Origin: Porphyromonas sp. COT-239 OH1446
Lineage (GTDB): Bacteria; Bacteroidota; Bacteroidia; Bacteroidales; Porphyromonadaceae
NCBI RefSeq assembly: GCF_000768875.1
Contig: NZ_JRAO01000036.1
Location: 15,672 to 79,671, forward strand
Length of the DNA stretch: 64,000 nucleotides
Direction of reading: 5' to 3'
This document shows, one piece after another, positions 54,487 through 63,447 of this stretch. Position 1 is the first letter of the stretch; every line of letters begins with the position of its first letter. The notes beneath the pieces are model-generated. The model saw nothing but the letters and a program-made list of their open reading frames with translations, did not search any database and was not told the DNA's origin. A program made the position numbers and the translations under genes.

Positions 54487-56892
54487 ATGGATTCTTTACA
54501 AATCATCAAAAGAGACGGGAGCGTGCAGGAATTCAATGCAGATAAGATCCTCAATGCTCTAGTCAAGGCCTTTAGGGCAGGCGATGAACAGCCCGATATA
54601 CAGAAGCTTGGGCAGATAGTTCAGGTCGTTAAAGACACAGTCTCCGAAAGAGAAGGGAAACGAATTGCTGTCGAAGAGATCCAAGACATCGTCGAGAGGG
54701 AGCTAATGAAGTATAGTCCCGAGATTGCCAAGCGTTATATCATTTATCGAGAATGGCGCACCGTCGAGAGAGAGAAGCGCACCAGTCTCAAGCATACTAT
54801 GGACGGCATTGTTACGATTGAGAAGAATGATACCAACCTCAGCAATGCTAATATGAGTGCCTACACCCCGGCTGGGCAAATGATGACCTTTGCCTCCGAG
54901 GTAACCAAAGATTATGCGACTAAATATCTCCTATCGCCCAGCTATGCTCGTGCACATGCGCAGGGAGATATCCATATTCACGACTTAGACTATTATCCCA
55001 CCAAGACAGCTACTTGCGTGCAGTACGATCTAGCTGATCTATTCGAGCGGGGTTTCCGCACCAAAAATGGCAGTATCCGTACACCGCAGAATATTCAGAG
55101 CTATGCCACGCTAGCAACTATTGTCTTTCAGACCAATCAGAATGAGCAGCATGGTGGTCAGTCCATCCCAGCCTTTGACTTTTTCATGGCTCCAGGGGTA
55201 CGTAAGTCTTTTCATCGGCATTTGGCAGATCGATTGATCTTCCTGCTTCAGTTCAATGGGGATCTAGAGCTCAAGGATCAATCCGAGCTGAGCAAACGAC
55301 TCGTCCAACAATTCGAGAGTGCTCAGATCGAATTGGGTTACTCTCGGGCTCTAGCAGAACGACTACAGGGCATCCTAGTAGACAGTGGTATTGACCTACC
55401 TACCGACAAACTCGAGTGTGTGCTCAGCACTGTTTACGACCGCACTCGCAAGGATACCCACCAAGCTATGGAAGGCTTCATCCACAACCTCAATACGATG
55501 CATTCCCGTGGGGGGAACCAAGTTGTCTTTAGCTCTATCAATTATGGGACAGACGTTTCTCCCGAAGGACGTATGGTGATCGAGGAGCTTCTCAAATCCA
55601 CCGTTGAGGGATTGGGTAAGGGAGAGATCCCGATCTTCCCCATTCAGATCTTCAAGGTTAAGGACGGGGTAAACTATAGCCAAGCAGACTACGAGCGGGC
55701 TATGGAGGACTTCGATGCTGCCCTCCAGGGACGAGTTCAATTCGAGACCCCCAACTTTGACCTCCTCTTGGCCGCTTGCCGCACGACCTCTCATGCCCTC
55801 TTCCCCAACTTCGTTTTCCTTGACACGGACTATAACAAGCACGAGAAGTGGATGCCCAACGATCCTAAGCGTTACCTCTACGAAGTGGCTACGATGGGTT
55901 GCCGTACGCGTGTCTTCGACAACATCAATGGGGAGAAAACCTCAGTCGGCAGAGGCAATCTATCCTTCACCACGATCAATATGCCTCGTTTAGCCATAGA
56001 GGCTATGCGCTATGCCGAGAGCGAATTACCTGGGGCAGACAAGCATCAGCGTCGCAGTCTAGCTATCGCGCACTTCCTGGAGCAGTTACGAGCTCGGGCC
56101 GAAATGGTCGCCGAGCAGCTTTATGAGCGTTATTCGTACCAGCGTAAAGCATTGGCGAGACAGTTCCCCTTCATGCTTGGTAACGACGTTTGGAAGGGCG
56201 GAGCACGCCTCTCGCCAAACGAAGAGGTGGGAGACGTTTGGAAGAGTGGTACGCTCGGCATTGGCTTTATCGGAGGACATAATGCCATGGTCGCACTCTA
56301 CGGCGAGGGACATGGCACGAACCAGGATGCATGGCAAACTCTATATCAAGCTGTTAGTGTTCTCAACGAAGTGGCAAGCCGCTACAAAGAGAAGTACAAG
56401 CTCAACTACTCTGTCCTGGCCACACCTGCAGAGGGACTTTCGGGTCGATTTACCCGCATTGATCGTAAGAAGTATGGCGTGATCCCAGGGGTGAATGACC
56501 TAGACTACTATGTCAATTCCTTCCATGTGGATGTACGAGAGCCTATTGGGATGTTCGAGAAGATCAAACGTGAAGCCCCCTTCCACACCATTACAGGCGG
56601 TGGGCATATCACCTACGTAGAGCTAGATGGAGAGGCAAAGAAGAATGTCTCTGTTATCCTCAAACTTGTCAAGACGATGCACGATGAGCAGATCGGTTAT
56701 GGCTCTATTAATCATCCCGTAGATACCTGTAACAGCTGCGGCTATCGAGGTGTCATCTACGACAAATGCCCTGTATGTAAGAGCGAGCGTATCTCTCGCC
56801 TCAGACGCATCACAGGCTACCTCACAGGCAGCCTCGACAGCTGGAATAGTGCTAAGCAGGCAGAAGAGCGAGATCGAGTAAAGCATCATTAG
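54487..56892 (+). CDS. nrdD: anaerobic ribonucleoside-triphosphate reductase
   Basis: An 801-residue class III RNR for oxygen-free dNTP synthesis. It starts with an ATP-cone (IIKRDGSVQEFNADKIL, about 5-95). The C-terminal zinc site has CNSC and CPVC pairs, and the glycyl radical is G777 in RRITGYLTGSL. It needs NrdG, encoded 21 bases downstream. Together with nrdAB it gives two RNR systems for different oxygen levels. Confidence 0.97.
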   Translation: MDSLQIIKRDGSVQEFNADKILNALVKAFRAGDEQPDIQKLGQIVQVVKDTVSEREGKRIAVEEIQDIVERELMKYSPEIAKRYIIYREWRTVEREKRTSLKHTMDGIVTIEKNDTNLSNANMSAYTPAGQMMTFASEVTKDYATKYLLSPSYARAHAQGDIHIHDLDYYPTKTATCVQYDLADLFERGFRTKNGSIRTPQNIQSYATLATIVFQTNQNEQHGGQSIPAFDFFMAPGVRKSFHRHLADRLIFLLQFNGDLELKDQSELSKRLVQQFESAQIELGYSRALAERLQGILVDSGIDLPTDKLECVLSTVYDRTRKDTHQAMEGFIHNLNTMHSRGGNQVVFSSINYGTDVSPEGRMVIEELLKSTVEGLGKGEIPIFPIQIFKVKDGVNYSQADYERAMEDFDAALQGRVQFETPNFDLLLAACRTTSHALFPNFVFLDTDYNKHEKWMPNDPKRYLYEVATMGCRTRVFDNINGEKTSVGRGNLSFTTINMPRLAIEAMRYAESELPGADKHQRRSLAIAHFLEQLRARAEMVAEQLYERYSYQRKALARQFPFMLGNDVWKGGARLSPNEEVGDVWKSGTLGIGFIGGHNAMVALYGEGHGTNQDAWQTLYQAVSVLNEVASRYKEKYKLNYSVLATPAEGLSGRFTRIDRKKYGVIPGVNDLDYYVNSFHVDVREPIGMFEKIKREAPFHTITGGGHITYVELDGEAKKNVSVILKLVKTMHDEQIGYGSINHPVDTCNSCGYRGVIYDKCPVCKSERISRLRRITGYLTGSLDSWNSAKQAEERDRVKHH

Positions 56893-56913
56893 CCCCTCTG
56901 AGGTTTGGCAGTG

Positions 56914-57414
56914 ATGAGATTGCTCAATGTATATAAGGAGACGATCACCGATGGCCCAGGGCTAAGGTACTCGATCTACCTGTCGGGATGTTCGCATCAT
57001 TGCCCAGGCTGTCATAACCCAGAGAGTTGGGATCCCCTCGCCGGGATCCCACTCTCTGATGCTGTATTGAACGATATTATTCGGGAGATCCGAGCCAATC
57101 CCCTCCTCGATGGGATTACGGTCTCCGGAGGCGACCCCTTCTATAACCCTCAGGAGCTTTACCCTCTGCTGCGCAGGCTCAAGGAAGAGACCAAGCTCAA
57201 CCTTTGGTGTTATACGGGCTACACAATCGAGTATATCCTCTCACACGAGGATATGGCACGATCGTTGGCCTACATTGATGTGCTTGTCGATGGACGATTT
57301 GTGCAAAGCCTTGCTGACCCTCACCTACGCTTTCGCGGGAGTAGCAACCAGAGACTGATCCGAATACCTCACGATAGAGCGATCACGATGGAGACCATAT
57401 CTCTGATGGAGTAA
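56914..57414 (+). CDS. nrdG: anaerobic RNR-activating protein
   Basis: A 166-residue radical-SAM activase of NrdD. CSHHCPGCHNPESW supplies the CxxxCxxC cluster motif (about residues 25-32), and TVSGGDPF is the SAM GGE-like motif. Start ATG 56914 (MRLLNVYKETITDG) follows CTGAGG about 10 bases upstream. The stop is one base from the stop of the convergent DUF2851 gene. Confidence 0.95.
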   Translation: MRLLNVYKETITDGPGLRYSIYLSGCSHHCPGCHNPESWDPLAGIPLSDAVLNDIIREIRANPLLDGITVSGGDPFYNPQELYPLLRRLKEETKLNLWCYTGYTIEYILSHEDMARSLAYIDVLVDGRFVQSLADPHLRFRGSSNQRLIRIPHDRAITMETISLME

Positions 57415-57415
57415 C

Positions 57416-58693
57416 TCAGCCTCTTTTGTCCTTCGAGCTTCGGGCGGAGAGGAGCTCCCTACCCCAGCGACAGAAGAGACATTTGCGGGGTAAACAGTAG
57501 GATGTGCGTAGCTCGATCATCCCTTGACTCCCTAACGCATTTGCAGCGTGAATACCCTCTTGATCGAAGAGTCGTGTATGCCTATTGCTCTCAGGCGGGA
57601 GCTCCTCTAGAGAATGGCGAGCAACCTCGAAGCTAGGCACTTGTCCTGTCCGTCGTGCATACTCGATCTGATAGGGGACGATCACATTGATAAAGAGCAT
57701 TGAGAGGCTTTGCTTTCCTAGGCGTAGGCTTGGGCTGCTCTCTTGGTCTGAGGATGAGCCTCGCCTAGAGGGCTTGTGGAGAGAGAGTAGCCTCGAAAGC
57801 TGATCTATATCCCTTATGTACAAACACTCCTGGGCTAGATCTCTATGAAGATGAAAGATGCTGGCCAACTGTAATAACCTCGAGAGAGGTTGGTTGGCGG
57901 GGCGGATCTTTGCTCGAAGCCAACGCCTCGCATCTATTGGGCGAAGGCCATAGTCCTGTCTCAGTCTGGCATATTCCCTCACAAGCTGCCGCCTACGATC
58001 ATCATCCAAGACCTCATCCAATAGCCCTGCCTGCCCCAGGAGAGCAGCCTCTAGGGCCACGAGGCGATCTTGCTCGGCCTCTACCACCCTATAGGGCAAA
58101 GAGCGAGCCAGGGCCTCCATCGTGTCATTGTTGAGGCTGAAGCCGAAGTATCGCATCAGGAGCAGGTAACCAACCTCTCGAGGATCGGAATAGCTCTGAT
58201 AGAGCTCTGCAATCTGCTCTACCCTACGCTCCATACGCTCTAGAGCTAGACTATGAAGCCACTCCCGAATAGAATGTTCCGAAACTCTCCCCAGCAGAGG
58301 AGAGCAAGGGAGCAGACTACTGGAGGCGACAAGATACTCGGCTCGCTCCCTCAGCTCCTCGGGAACGCCTATTACGCAGGTTGGTAGACGCCTGCCTCCT
58401 TGATCCGTAGTACTAGTATCTGCATATTCTACGACATGGAGGATAACCGATCGGTACAGAGGGTCTCGATGGTGTCCGTGCTCGAACCATTGTCCAGCCG
58501 AACGATGCACCTCCACATCCCCTACCCAAAGTATATTATTGATCTTAACCTTGGCGTTGAAGAAGTCTGGCCCTGCATGGACGTTATGCGTCCCTGGATC
58601 TATCACCTCTATGGTTGCAGGGGCTGCCTCCCCTACTAGATCTAGAGAGGTGTACTGGCGAGAGGCCCAAAGATAATGCAGGAAAGTCTCCAT
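57416..58693 (-). CDS. DUF2851-family protein
   Basis: A 425-residue protein common in Bacteroidetes, function unknown. The N-terminal EVIDPGTHNVHAGPDFFNAKVKI and WVGDVEVHRSAGQWFEHGH are the conserved core. Its Asp, His and Glu could form a nuclease-like or metal site, but I cannot show that. The C terminus has Cys residues in CLPRKCLFC. The stop is one base from that of nrdG on the other strand. Confidence 0.86.
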   Translation of the reverse strand: METFLHYLWASRQYTSLDLVGEAAPATIEVIDPGTHNVHAGPDFFNAKVKINNILWVGDVEVHRSAGQWFEHGHHRDPLYRSVILHVVEYADTSTTDQGGRRLPTCVIGVPEELRERAEYLVASSSLLPCSPLLGRVSEHSIREWLHSLALERMERRVEQIAELYQSYSDPREVGYLLLMRYFGFSLNNDTMEALARSLPYRVVEAEQDRLVALEAALLGQAGLLDEVLDDDRRRQLVREYARLRQDYGLRPIDARRWLRAKIRPANQPLSRLLQLASIFHLHRDLAQECLYIRDIDQLSRLLSLHKPSRRGSSSDQESSPSLRLGKQSLSMLFINVIVPYQIEYARRTGQVPSFEVARHSLEELPPESNRHTRLFDQEGIHAANALGSQGMIELRTSYCLPRKCLFCRWGRELLSARSSKDKRG

Positions 58694-58713
58694 CGAGCTG
58701 ATTTATTTCGTCG

Positions 58714-58764
58714 AAGAAGACACCCTCTGAGCGTGCAATGGCACGCCTAGGGGGTGTCTTCTTT
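58714..58764. terminator. hairpin between manC and the DUF2851 gene
   Basis: AAGAAGACACCC (58714-58725) pairs with GGGTGTCTTCTT (58752-58763). An inner GCGTGC/GCACGC stem is nested in the loop. It ends the leftward manC transcript. Confidence 0.78.
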
Positions 58765-58812
58765 GTGTTGATCTGCGGCCCAGCAGTGTGCCCTGGTCGA
58801 GATCATTCTTGC

Positions 58813-59904
58813 TTAGTCATACTTCTTGTTGAAGCGAATAGAGGCTTCGTTCATGAAAGTCTTAATCCGCTGCTCTTCGTCTCTTTTACAGATGAGCAAC
58901 ACTCCGTCCGACTGGGCAATGATACTATCGTTGAGTCCCTGGACTACGACAAGCATATTGGGGTCGTCCATGCTGACGAGGTTGCCCTCTGCTTCGTAGA
59001 AGGCGGCCTGGCTGTGCAGGACGACATTGCTCTGCTCGTCATGCTCCTTGAGCTCGTAGAGCGAGCCCCAGGTACCAAGGTCTGCCCAGCCGAAGTCTAC
59101 TGGTAGGACGGAAACGTTGTGCGCCTTCTCCATGACCCCATAGTCTATAGAGATGCTGGGACACTGAGGGAAGTGCTCCTGGATGAAGTCATGCTCCTTG
59201 TCTGTGGTGAAGAGTCCGACACCCTGGTCGAAGATAGCAACGACCTCCGCAAGATGCTCTCTAAAGGCTGCCATGATGCTGCGGATGTTCCAAACGAACA
59301 TCCCACTATTCCAAAGGAAGTCGCCACTGTCGAGGAATACCTGGGCCATCTCTCTGTCAGGCTTCTCGGTGAAAGTGCGGACACGACAGATCCCTTCGGG
59401 GCAAGCCCCCTCCTCAAGGTTCATTTGGATGTACCCATAGCCCGTCTCGGGTCTAGAGGGCCGAATACCCAGGGTAACAAGCTCGTCATGCTGACGGACA
59501 AAATCCAAGGCTTTGCGCAAAGAGACCTCAAAAGCAGCCTCGTCGAGGATCAGATGATCCGATGGGCTCACGACTATACGAGCCTCGGGGTCAATGGCCT
59601 GGATATGATAACAAGCATAAGCTATACAAGGGGCTGTATTTCGACGCATAGGTTCGAGCAAGACCTGACGCTCAGCAATCTGAGGCAGCTGCTCCAACAC
59701 CTGTATTTTGTAAGCTTCGTTGGTAACGACGAAGATGTTCTGCTCGGGAATAAATCGAGCAAACCGATCGAAAGTCATCTGCAGCAGCGAACGCCCAGTA
59801 CCAAATATGTCAAGAAACTGCTTAGGTTTGCTGTCTCTGCTGGCCGGCCAGAATCTACTTCCGATCCCTCCGCCCATGATAATGCAGTAGGTGTTTTGTG
59901 CCAT
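58813..59904 (-). CDS. manC: mannose-1-phosphate guanylyltransferase
   Basis: A 363-residue nucleotidyltransferase making GDP-mannose for glycan synthesis. The signature GGGIGSRFWPASRDSKPKQF lies at residues 11-30, and EKPDREMAQVFL and FGWADLGTWGSLYEL follow. It lacks the phosphomannose isomerase domain of bifunctional forms. It is alone, with a well-spaced promoter and a terminator. Confidence 0.94.
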   Translation of the reverse strand: MAQNTYCIIMGGGIGSRFWPASRDSKPKQFLDIFGTGRSLLQMTFDRFARFIPEQNIFVVTNEAYKIQVLEQLPQIAERQVLLEPMRRNTAPCIAYACYHIQAIDPEARIVVSPSDHLILDEAAFEVSLRKALDFVRQHDELVTLGIRPSRPETGYGYIQMNLEEGACPEGICRVRTFTEKPDREMAQVFLDSGDFLWNSGMFVWNIRSIMAAFREHLAEVVAIFDQGVGLFTTDKEHDFIQEHFPQCPSISIDYGVMEKAHNVSVLPVDFGWADLGTWGSLYELKEHDEQSNVVLHSQAAFYEAEGNLVSMDDPNMLVVVQGLNDSIIAQSDGVLLICKRDEEQRIKTFMNEASIRFNKKYD

Positions 59905-59940
59905 AGCGCAATTCGTTTATATTTATATAAAAGACCACAC

Positions 59941-59970
59941 CAAAGATAAACCATATTTATTTACCAGCAA
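59941..59970 (-). promoter_or_regulatory. promoter for manC
   Basis: On the minus strand, TTG (59970-59968) is followed 19 bases later by TATCTTTG (59948-59941), 36 bases before the ATG. Confidence 0.75.
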
Positions 59971-60254
59971 GACTTTAGAGACAGAAAAGGTTAAAAATAT
60001 ATTCAAAACCGATTCCTCAACATCAGATCTTCGCTAGAGAAATTGACTCAATTTGAATGATTATCAATATTATTGCTAATAAGGATCTAATCAATTAGCA
60101 TTAACAAAAGCTTGATCATAATAGCTCTTGCGTGAAGTCAATGATGCTCGGATTCCTTTACTTTTCAGATCAGACTCCTTCGCTGCATGCCGAATAAGGC
60201 CTCTAATTTAGACTCAAATAGTTTCGACGACAAACTCCTATCGAATGTTCTCTA

Positions 60255-60350
60255 GAAGGGCTAAGTAGGATCTCATTCGAGGCTTAGATAGGAGTTCGAT
60301 CGAGGTTTAAATAGGAATTCGATCGAGATCCTACTTGGATCGTAATAGAG
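60255..60350. repeat. 23-bp tandem brick array, locus 6
   Basis: Direct cores AAGTAGG, AGATAGG and AAATAGG start at 60263, 60286 and 60309, exactly 23 bp apart, then an inverted unit CGAGATCCTACTTGGAT. It lies in an 800-base gap (59905-60711) that otherwise shows only the manC and dnaX promoters and no secure gene. Confidence 0.86.
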
Positions 60351-60647
60351 ACATATATAGCCATAACAAATCTATATCATGGTGTGAATTAAGCTAAGTT
60401 TTCTTGCAAACCAGAATTAATCACTTTAGCCCATTCTAATCGCAACAATATGTACGACACTGAGTCCTGGTTTAGAAATCATTGTTGTGGCTTCCCAAGG
60501 CTGTATATACCCGCTGTTATTGGTATCGATACCAGAATATTGATCAGATAGTTCGAGACACACTAGACCTATCCAGAGGCAAGGTCTTATCTTGGAATAA
60601 AAGCTTCGTTCTTTGTAGAGAGATAGCGTAAGCCCGACGCTTTTTCG

Positions 60648-60655
60648 TACTTTTG
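60648..60655 (+). promoter_or_regulatory. -7 promoter element for dnaX
   Basis: TACTTTTG fits TAnnTTTG and lies 56 bases before the dnaX ATG. No -33 is clear. Confidence 0.5.
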
Positions 60656-60711
60656 TACTGGCCTCTCCTTCGGTAGATAGACTGGCTAACAAGCAATCAC
60701 AGAATATTTCA

Positions 60712-62556
60712 ATGGCAGATCATTATATCGTCTCAGCACGCAAGTATCGCCCCGATAGCTTTGCCTCCATCGTGGGGCAGGGGGCTATGTCTACAACCCT
60801 TAGGAGTGCAGTCCTCTCGCGCAAGATGGCACATGCCTACCTCTTCTGTGGCCCTCGAGGTGTGGGCAAGACGACGGCCGCCCGAGTGCTAGCCAAGACG
60901 ATCAACTGTACTCGTCTCAGCCTCGAGGCAGAGGCGTGCAATGAGTGCGAGAGCTGTCGAGCCTTCAATGAGCAGCGTTCGTTCAATATTTTTGAGCTAG
61001 ATGCTGCCTCCAACAATTCCGTAGAAGATATCCGCACCCTGACAGAGCAAGTGGCCATGCCTCCTGCTCTAGGCCGATACAAAGTGTATATCATCGACGA
61101 GGTACACATGCTTTCGGCGGCAGCCTTCAATGCCTTCCTCAAGACCCTCGAAGAGCCTCCCAGCTATGCGATCTTCATCCTAGCTACCACTGAGAAGCAT
61201 AAAATCCTGCCGACAATTCTCTCCCGATGTCAAATCTACGACTTCAAGCGCATTACCGTTGGGGATATTGCTCGGCATCTGAGCTACGTCGCCCAAAGTG
61301 AGGGAATCGAAGCTGAGCCCTCAGCCCTAGACCTGATCGCCGAAAAAGCCGATGGAGGGATGCGCGATGCCCTCTCGATGTTTGACCGAGTGGCAAGCTT
61401 CTCAGAGGGGCATATCACCCATGCCAAGGCCCTTGACTGTCTAAATATCCTCGATCATAGCTACTTCATCCGTATCTTGGAGTGTCTGCTCTCTCGAGAC
61501 CACCGCTCTCTGCTCTTGATCCTCGACGAGATCCTCGGCCGAGGCTTCGATGGGCAATTGGTCATTGGAGGGCTAGCCTCCTTCTGCCGAGATCTATTGG
61601 TCGCTCAGCATCCCGACACCCTTAAGCTACTCGAGAAGCCCAGTAGCGTCCTCCTCCAATACCAATCCCTTGCGCAGCGGTGCTCCCCAGCGATGCTCTT
61701 TGCAGGCATTAAGGCTCTTGTACAATGCGATCAGCAGTACCGAGCAGCTACGAACAAAAGGCTGCTGATAGAGCTTACCCTACTGACCCTCATCTCGACT
61801 TTTGCACCGAACGCAGCCGAGCAGCAACCCAAGGCGGCAGCCTCTGTCTCCACACCCCAAGCCTCGAGGTCAGTCAGCCCGATGCCGCAGCCGAAGGCGG
61901 GCAATCCTACCCATAACGTACAGGGTGTTCCTCACAGAGAACCCGAGAGTGAGGCCTCGAGCACACCCTCTACAGCCTCTGAAGTAGAGCAACAGACTGC
62001 CGAAAAGGAGGAGATCCTAGAGACGCCACCTCGAGTGGCTATGCCCATCACGGCACAGGAGGAGGATGCCCGACGTGGACGAGAACGATTTCGAGGGATT
62101 AGGCGCAGGCCTACAGCCACCGCACAGGCCTTGGGGGCGAATGCTCCAGCGGATAACCCCTCGGAGGCCGAGACCGACGAGCGAGAGCCCATAGTCGAGG
62201 AGGCCCTACAGCGTGCCTGGATCTACTTCGCCGAGCATGAGCTGCCCCAGGAGGAGATCTTTGTACGCAAGACGATGCTTGGTGAGCTCCCAACGCTCAT
62301 CGAGCCCGACGTGGCTGTGGTGCGACTTACCCCTTCGACAGCAATCATTGACCCCATTGTCGAGCTGCAGCCCCGGCTCATCCATTCGCTTCGCAAGCAG
62401 CTGCACAACGGGGCTCTAGAGCTACGTATCGAGTCCAAAGAGCAGCAGAGCATGCAGGTGGTCCTCAGTGAGGAGGCCCGCCTCGAACAGATGGAGCAGG
62501 AGAACCCTGCCCTCGGACAGCTGCGAGAGCGACTGAATTTACGCCTCATACGTTAA
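60712..62556 (+). CDS. dnaX: DNA polymerase III subunits gamma/tau
   Basis: A 614-residue clamp-loader ATPase. Walker A is GPRGVGKTT (residues 47-55), zinc Cys are in CTRL...CNECESC, and Walker B is IDEVHMLS with the SRC motif in ILSRCQIYDF. A low-complexity Ala/Pro/Glu linker (about 365-490) precedes the C-terminal domain. No slippery A-run for gamma/tau frameshifting is seen. It is followed after 31 bases by yaaA. Confidence 0.96.
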   Translation: MADHYIVSARKYRPDSFASIVGQGAMSTTLRSAVLSRKMAHAYLFCGPRGVGKTTAARVLAKTINCTRLSLEAEACNECESCRAFNEQRSFNIFELDAASNNSVEDIRTLTEQVAMPPALGRYKVYIIDEVHMLSAAAFNAFLKTLEEPPSYAIFILATTEKHKILPTILSRCQIYDFKRITVGDIARHLSYVAQSEGIEAEPSALDLIAEKADGGMRDALSMFDRVASFSEGHITHAKALDCLNILDHSYFIRILECLLSRDHRSLLLILDEILGRGFDGQLVIGGLASFCRDLLVAQHPDTLKLLEKPSSVLLQYQSLAQRCSPAMLFAGIKALVQCDQQYRAATNKRLLIELTLLTLISTFAPNAAEQQPKAAASVSTPQASRSVSPMPQPKAGNPTHNVQGVPHREPESEASSTPSTASEVEQQTAEKEEILETPPRVAMPITAQEEDARRGRERFRGIRRRPTATAQALGANAPADNPSEAETDEREPIVEEALQRAWIYFAEHELPQEEIFVRKTMLGELPTLIEPDVAVVRLTPSTAIIDPIVELQPRLIHSLRKQLHNGALELRIESKEQQSMQVVLSEEARLEQMEQENPALGQLRERLNLRLIR

Positions 62557-62587
62557 CTTCCCTTATTCTCATCTCCACGCTACGACT

Positions 62588-63358
62588 ATGCTTACCCTAC
62601 TCTCCCCAGCCAAGACCTTTGCCTCTGCGAGCAAGCTGCCTCAGATCCCCACAGAGCTGAGCGAGCCGCTCCTCATCAAACAGTCTCGCCCAATCGTCTC
62701 CGAAGCTCTATCCATGAAGGCGGAGGAGCTCGGACGAGCTCTACATATCAGCCCCAAACTAGCTCTAGAGGCTCATCGGCACTGGCAGAACTTCGTCGAT
62801 CCTTCGATTTCGGGGGCAGCGGCTGCGCTGATGTACTCGGGGATGGTCTTTCGGAAGCTCGGGGCTAAGACCTTCGACCGAGAGCAGTGGGAGTATGCCT
62901 GCGAATGTCTGCGCTTCACCTCTTTCGTCTATGGGCTACTGCGCCCAAACGATGAGATCAAACCCTATCGTATGGAGGGTAATGTATGGCTCGAGAGGGA
63001 GCGAAAGAGTGTCTTCGAATACTGGCGAGATGACCTCACCCGAATGCTTATCGACGAGGTGCAGCAACGTGGTGGGGTGCTATGCTTCCTGGCAAGCGAG
63101 GAGATGAAGCAGCTCTTCCACTGGAGAGCTGTAGAGGAGGCTGTGCAGGTGATTAGCCCGACCTTCCTCACCCGCCAACCTGACGGTTCGACGAAGCAAA
63201 TCGTTATCTATACGAAGATGGCACGAGGACTGATGGCTCGCTCGATCATCCTCTCTCGCATCGAAGATCCCGAAGCTCTGCGCCATTTGAGCCCCGAGGG
63301 CTTCCTCTACTGCCCCGACCACTCCTCTCAGTCGGAGCTCGTCTATCTGATGGACTAG
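62588..63358 (+). CDS. yaaA: peroxide stress protein YaaA family
   Basis: A 256-residue protein. It begins MLTLLSPAKTF, the family signature, and has YSGMVFRKLGAKTF, VYGLLRPNDEIKPYRMEG and FLTRQPDGSTKQIVIYTKMARG. YaaA limits intracellular iron and so oxidative damage in E. coli. It probably shares a transcript with dnaX. Confidence 0.94.
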   Translation: MLTLLSPAKTFASASKLPQIPTELSEPLLIKQSRPIVSEALSMKAEELGRALHISPKLALEAHRHWQNFVDPSISGAAAALMYSGMVFRKLGAKTFDREQWEYACECLRFTSFVYGLLRPNDEIKPYRMEGNVWLERERKSVFEYWRDDLTRMLIDEVQQRGGVLCFLASEEMKQLFHWRAVEEAVQVISPTFLTRQPDGSTKQIVIYTKMARGLMARSIILSRIEDPEALRHLSPEGFLYCPDHSSQSELVYLMD

Positions 63359-63447
63359 TGCCTACCCCTGCCCCAGCCTTGGCCCTGCACTGAGTGAAAC
63401 CTACTACTCTCGCTCATCAATCAAACCTGACAAATAAGTCTAAGTAT

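Noticed and set aside
61800-62150. Programmed frameshift in dnaX
   Set aside because: No slippery A-rich heptamer is visible in the linker region, so a single product is assumed.
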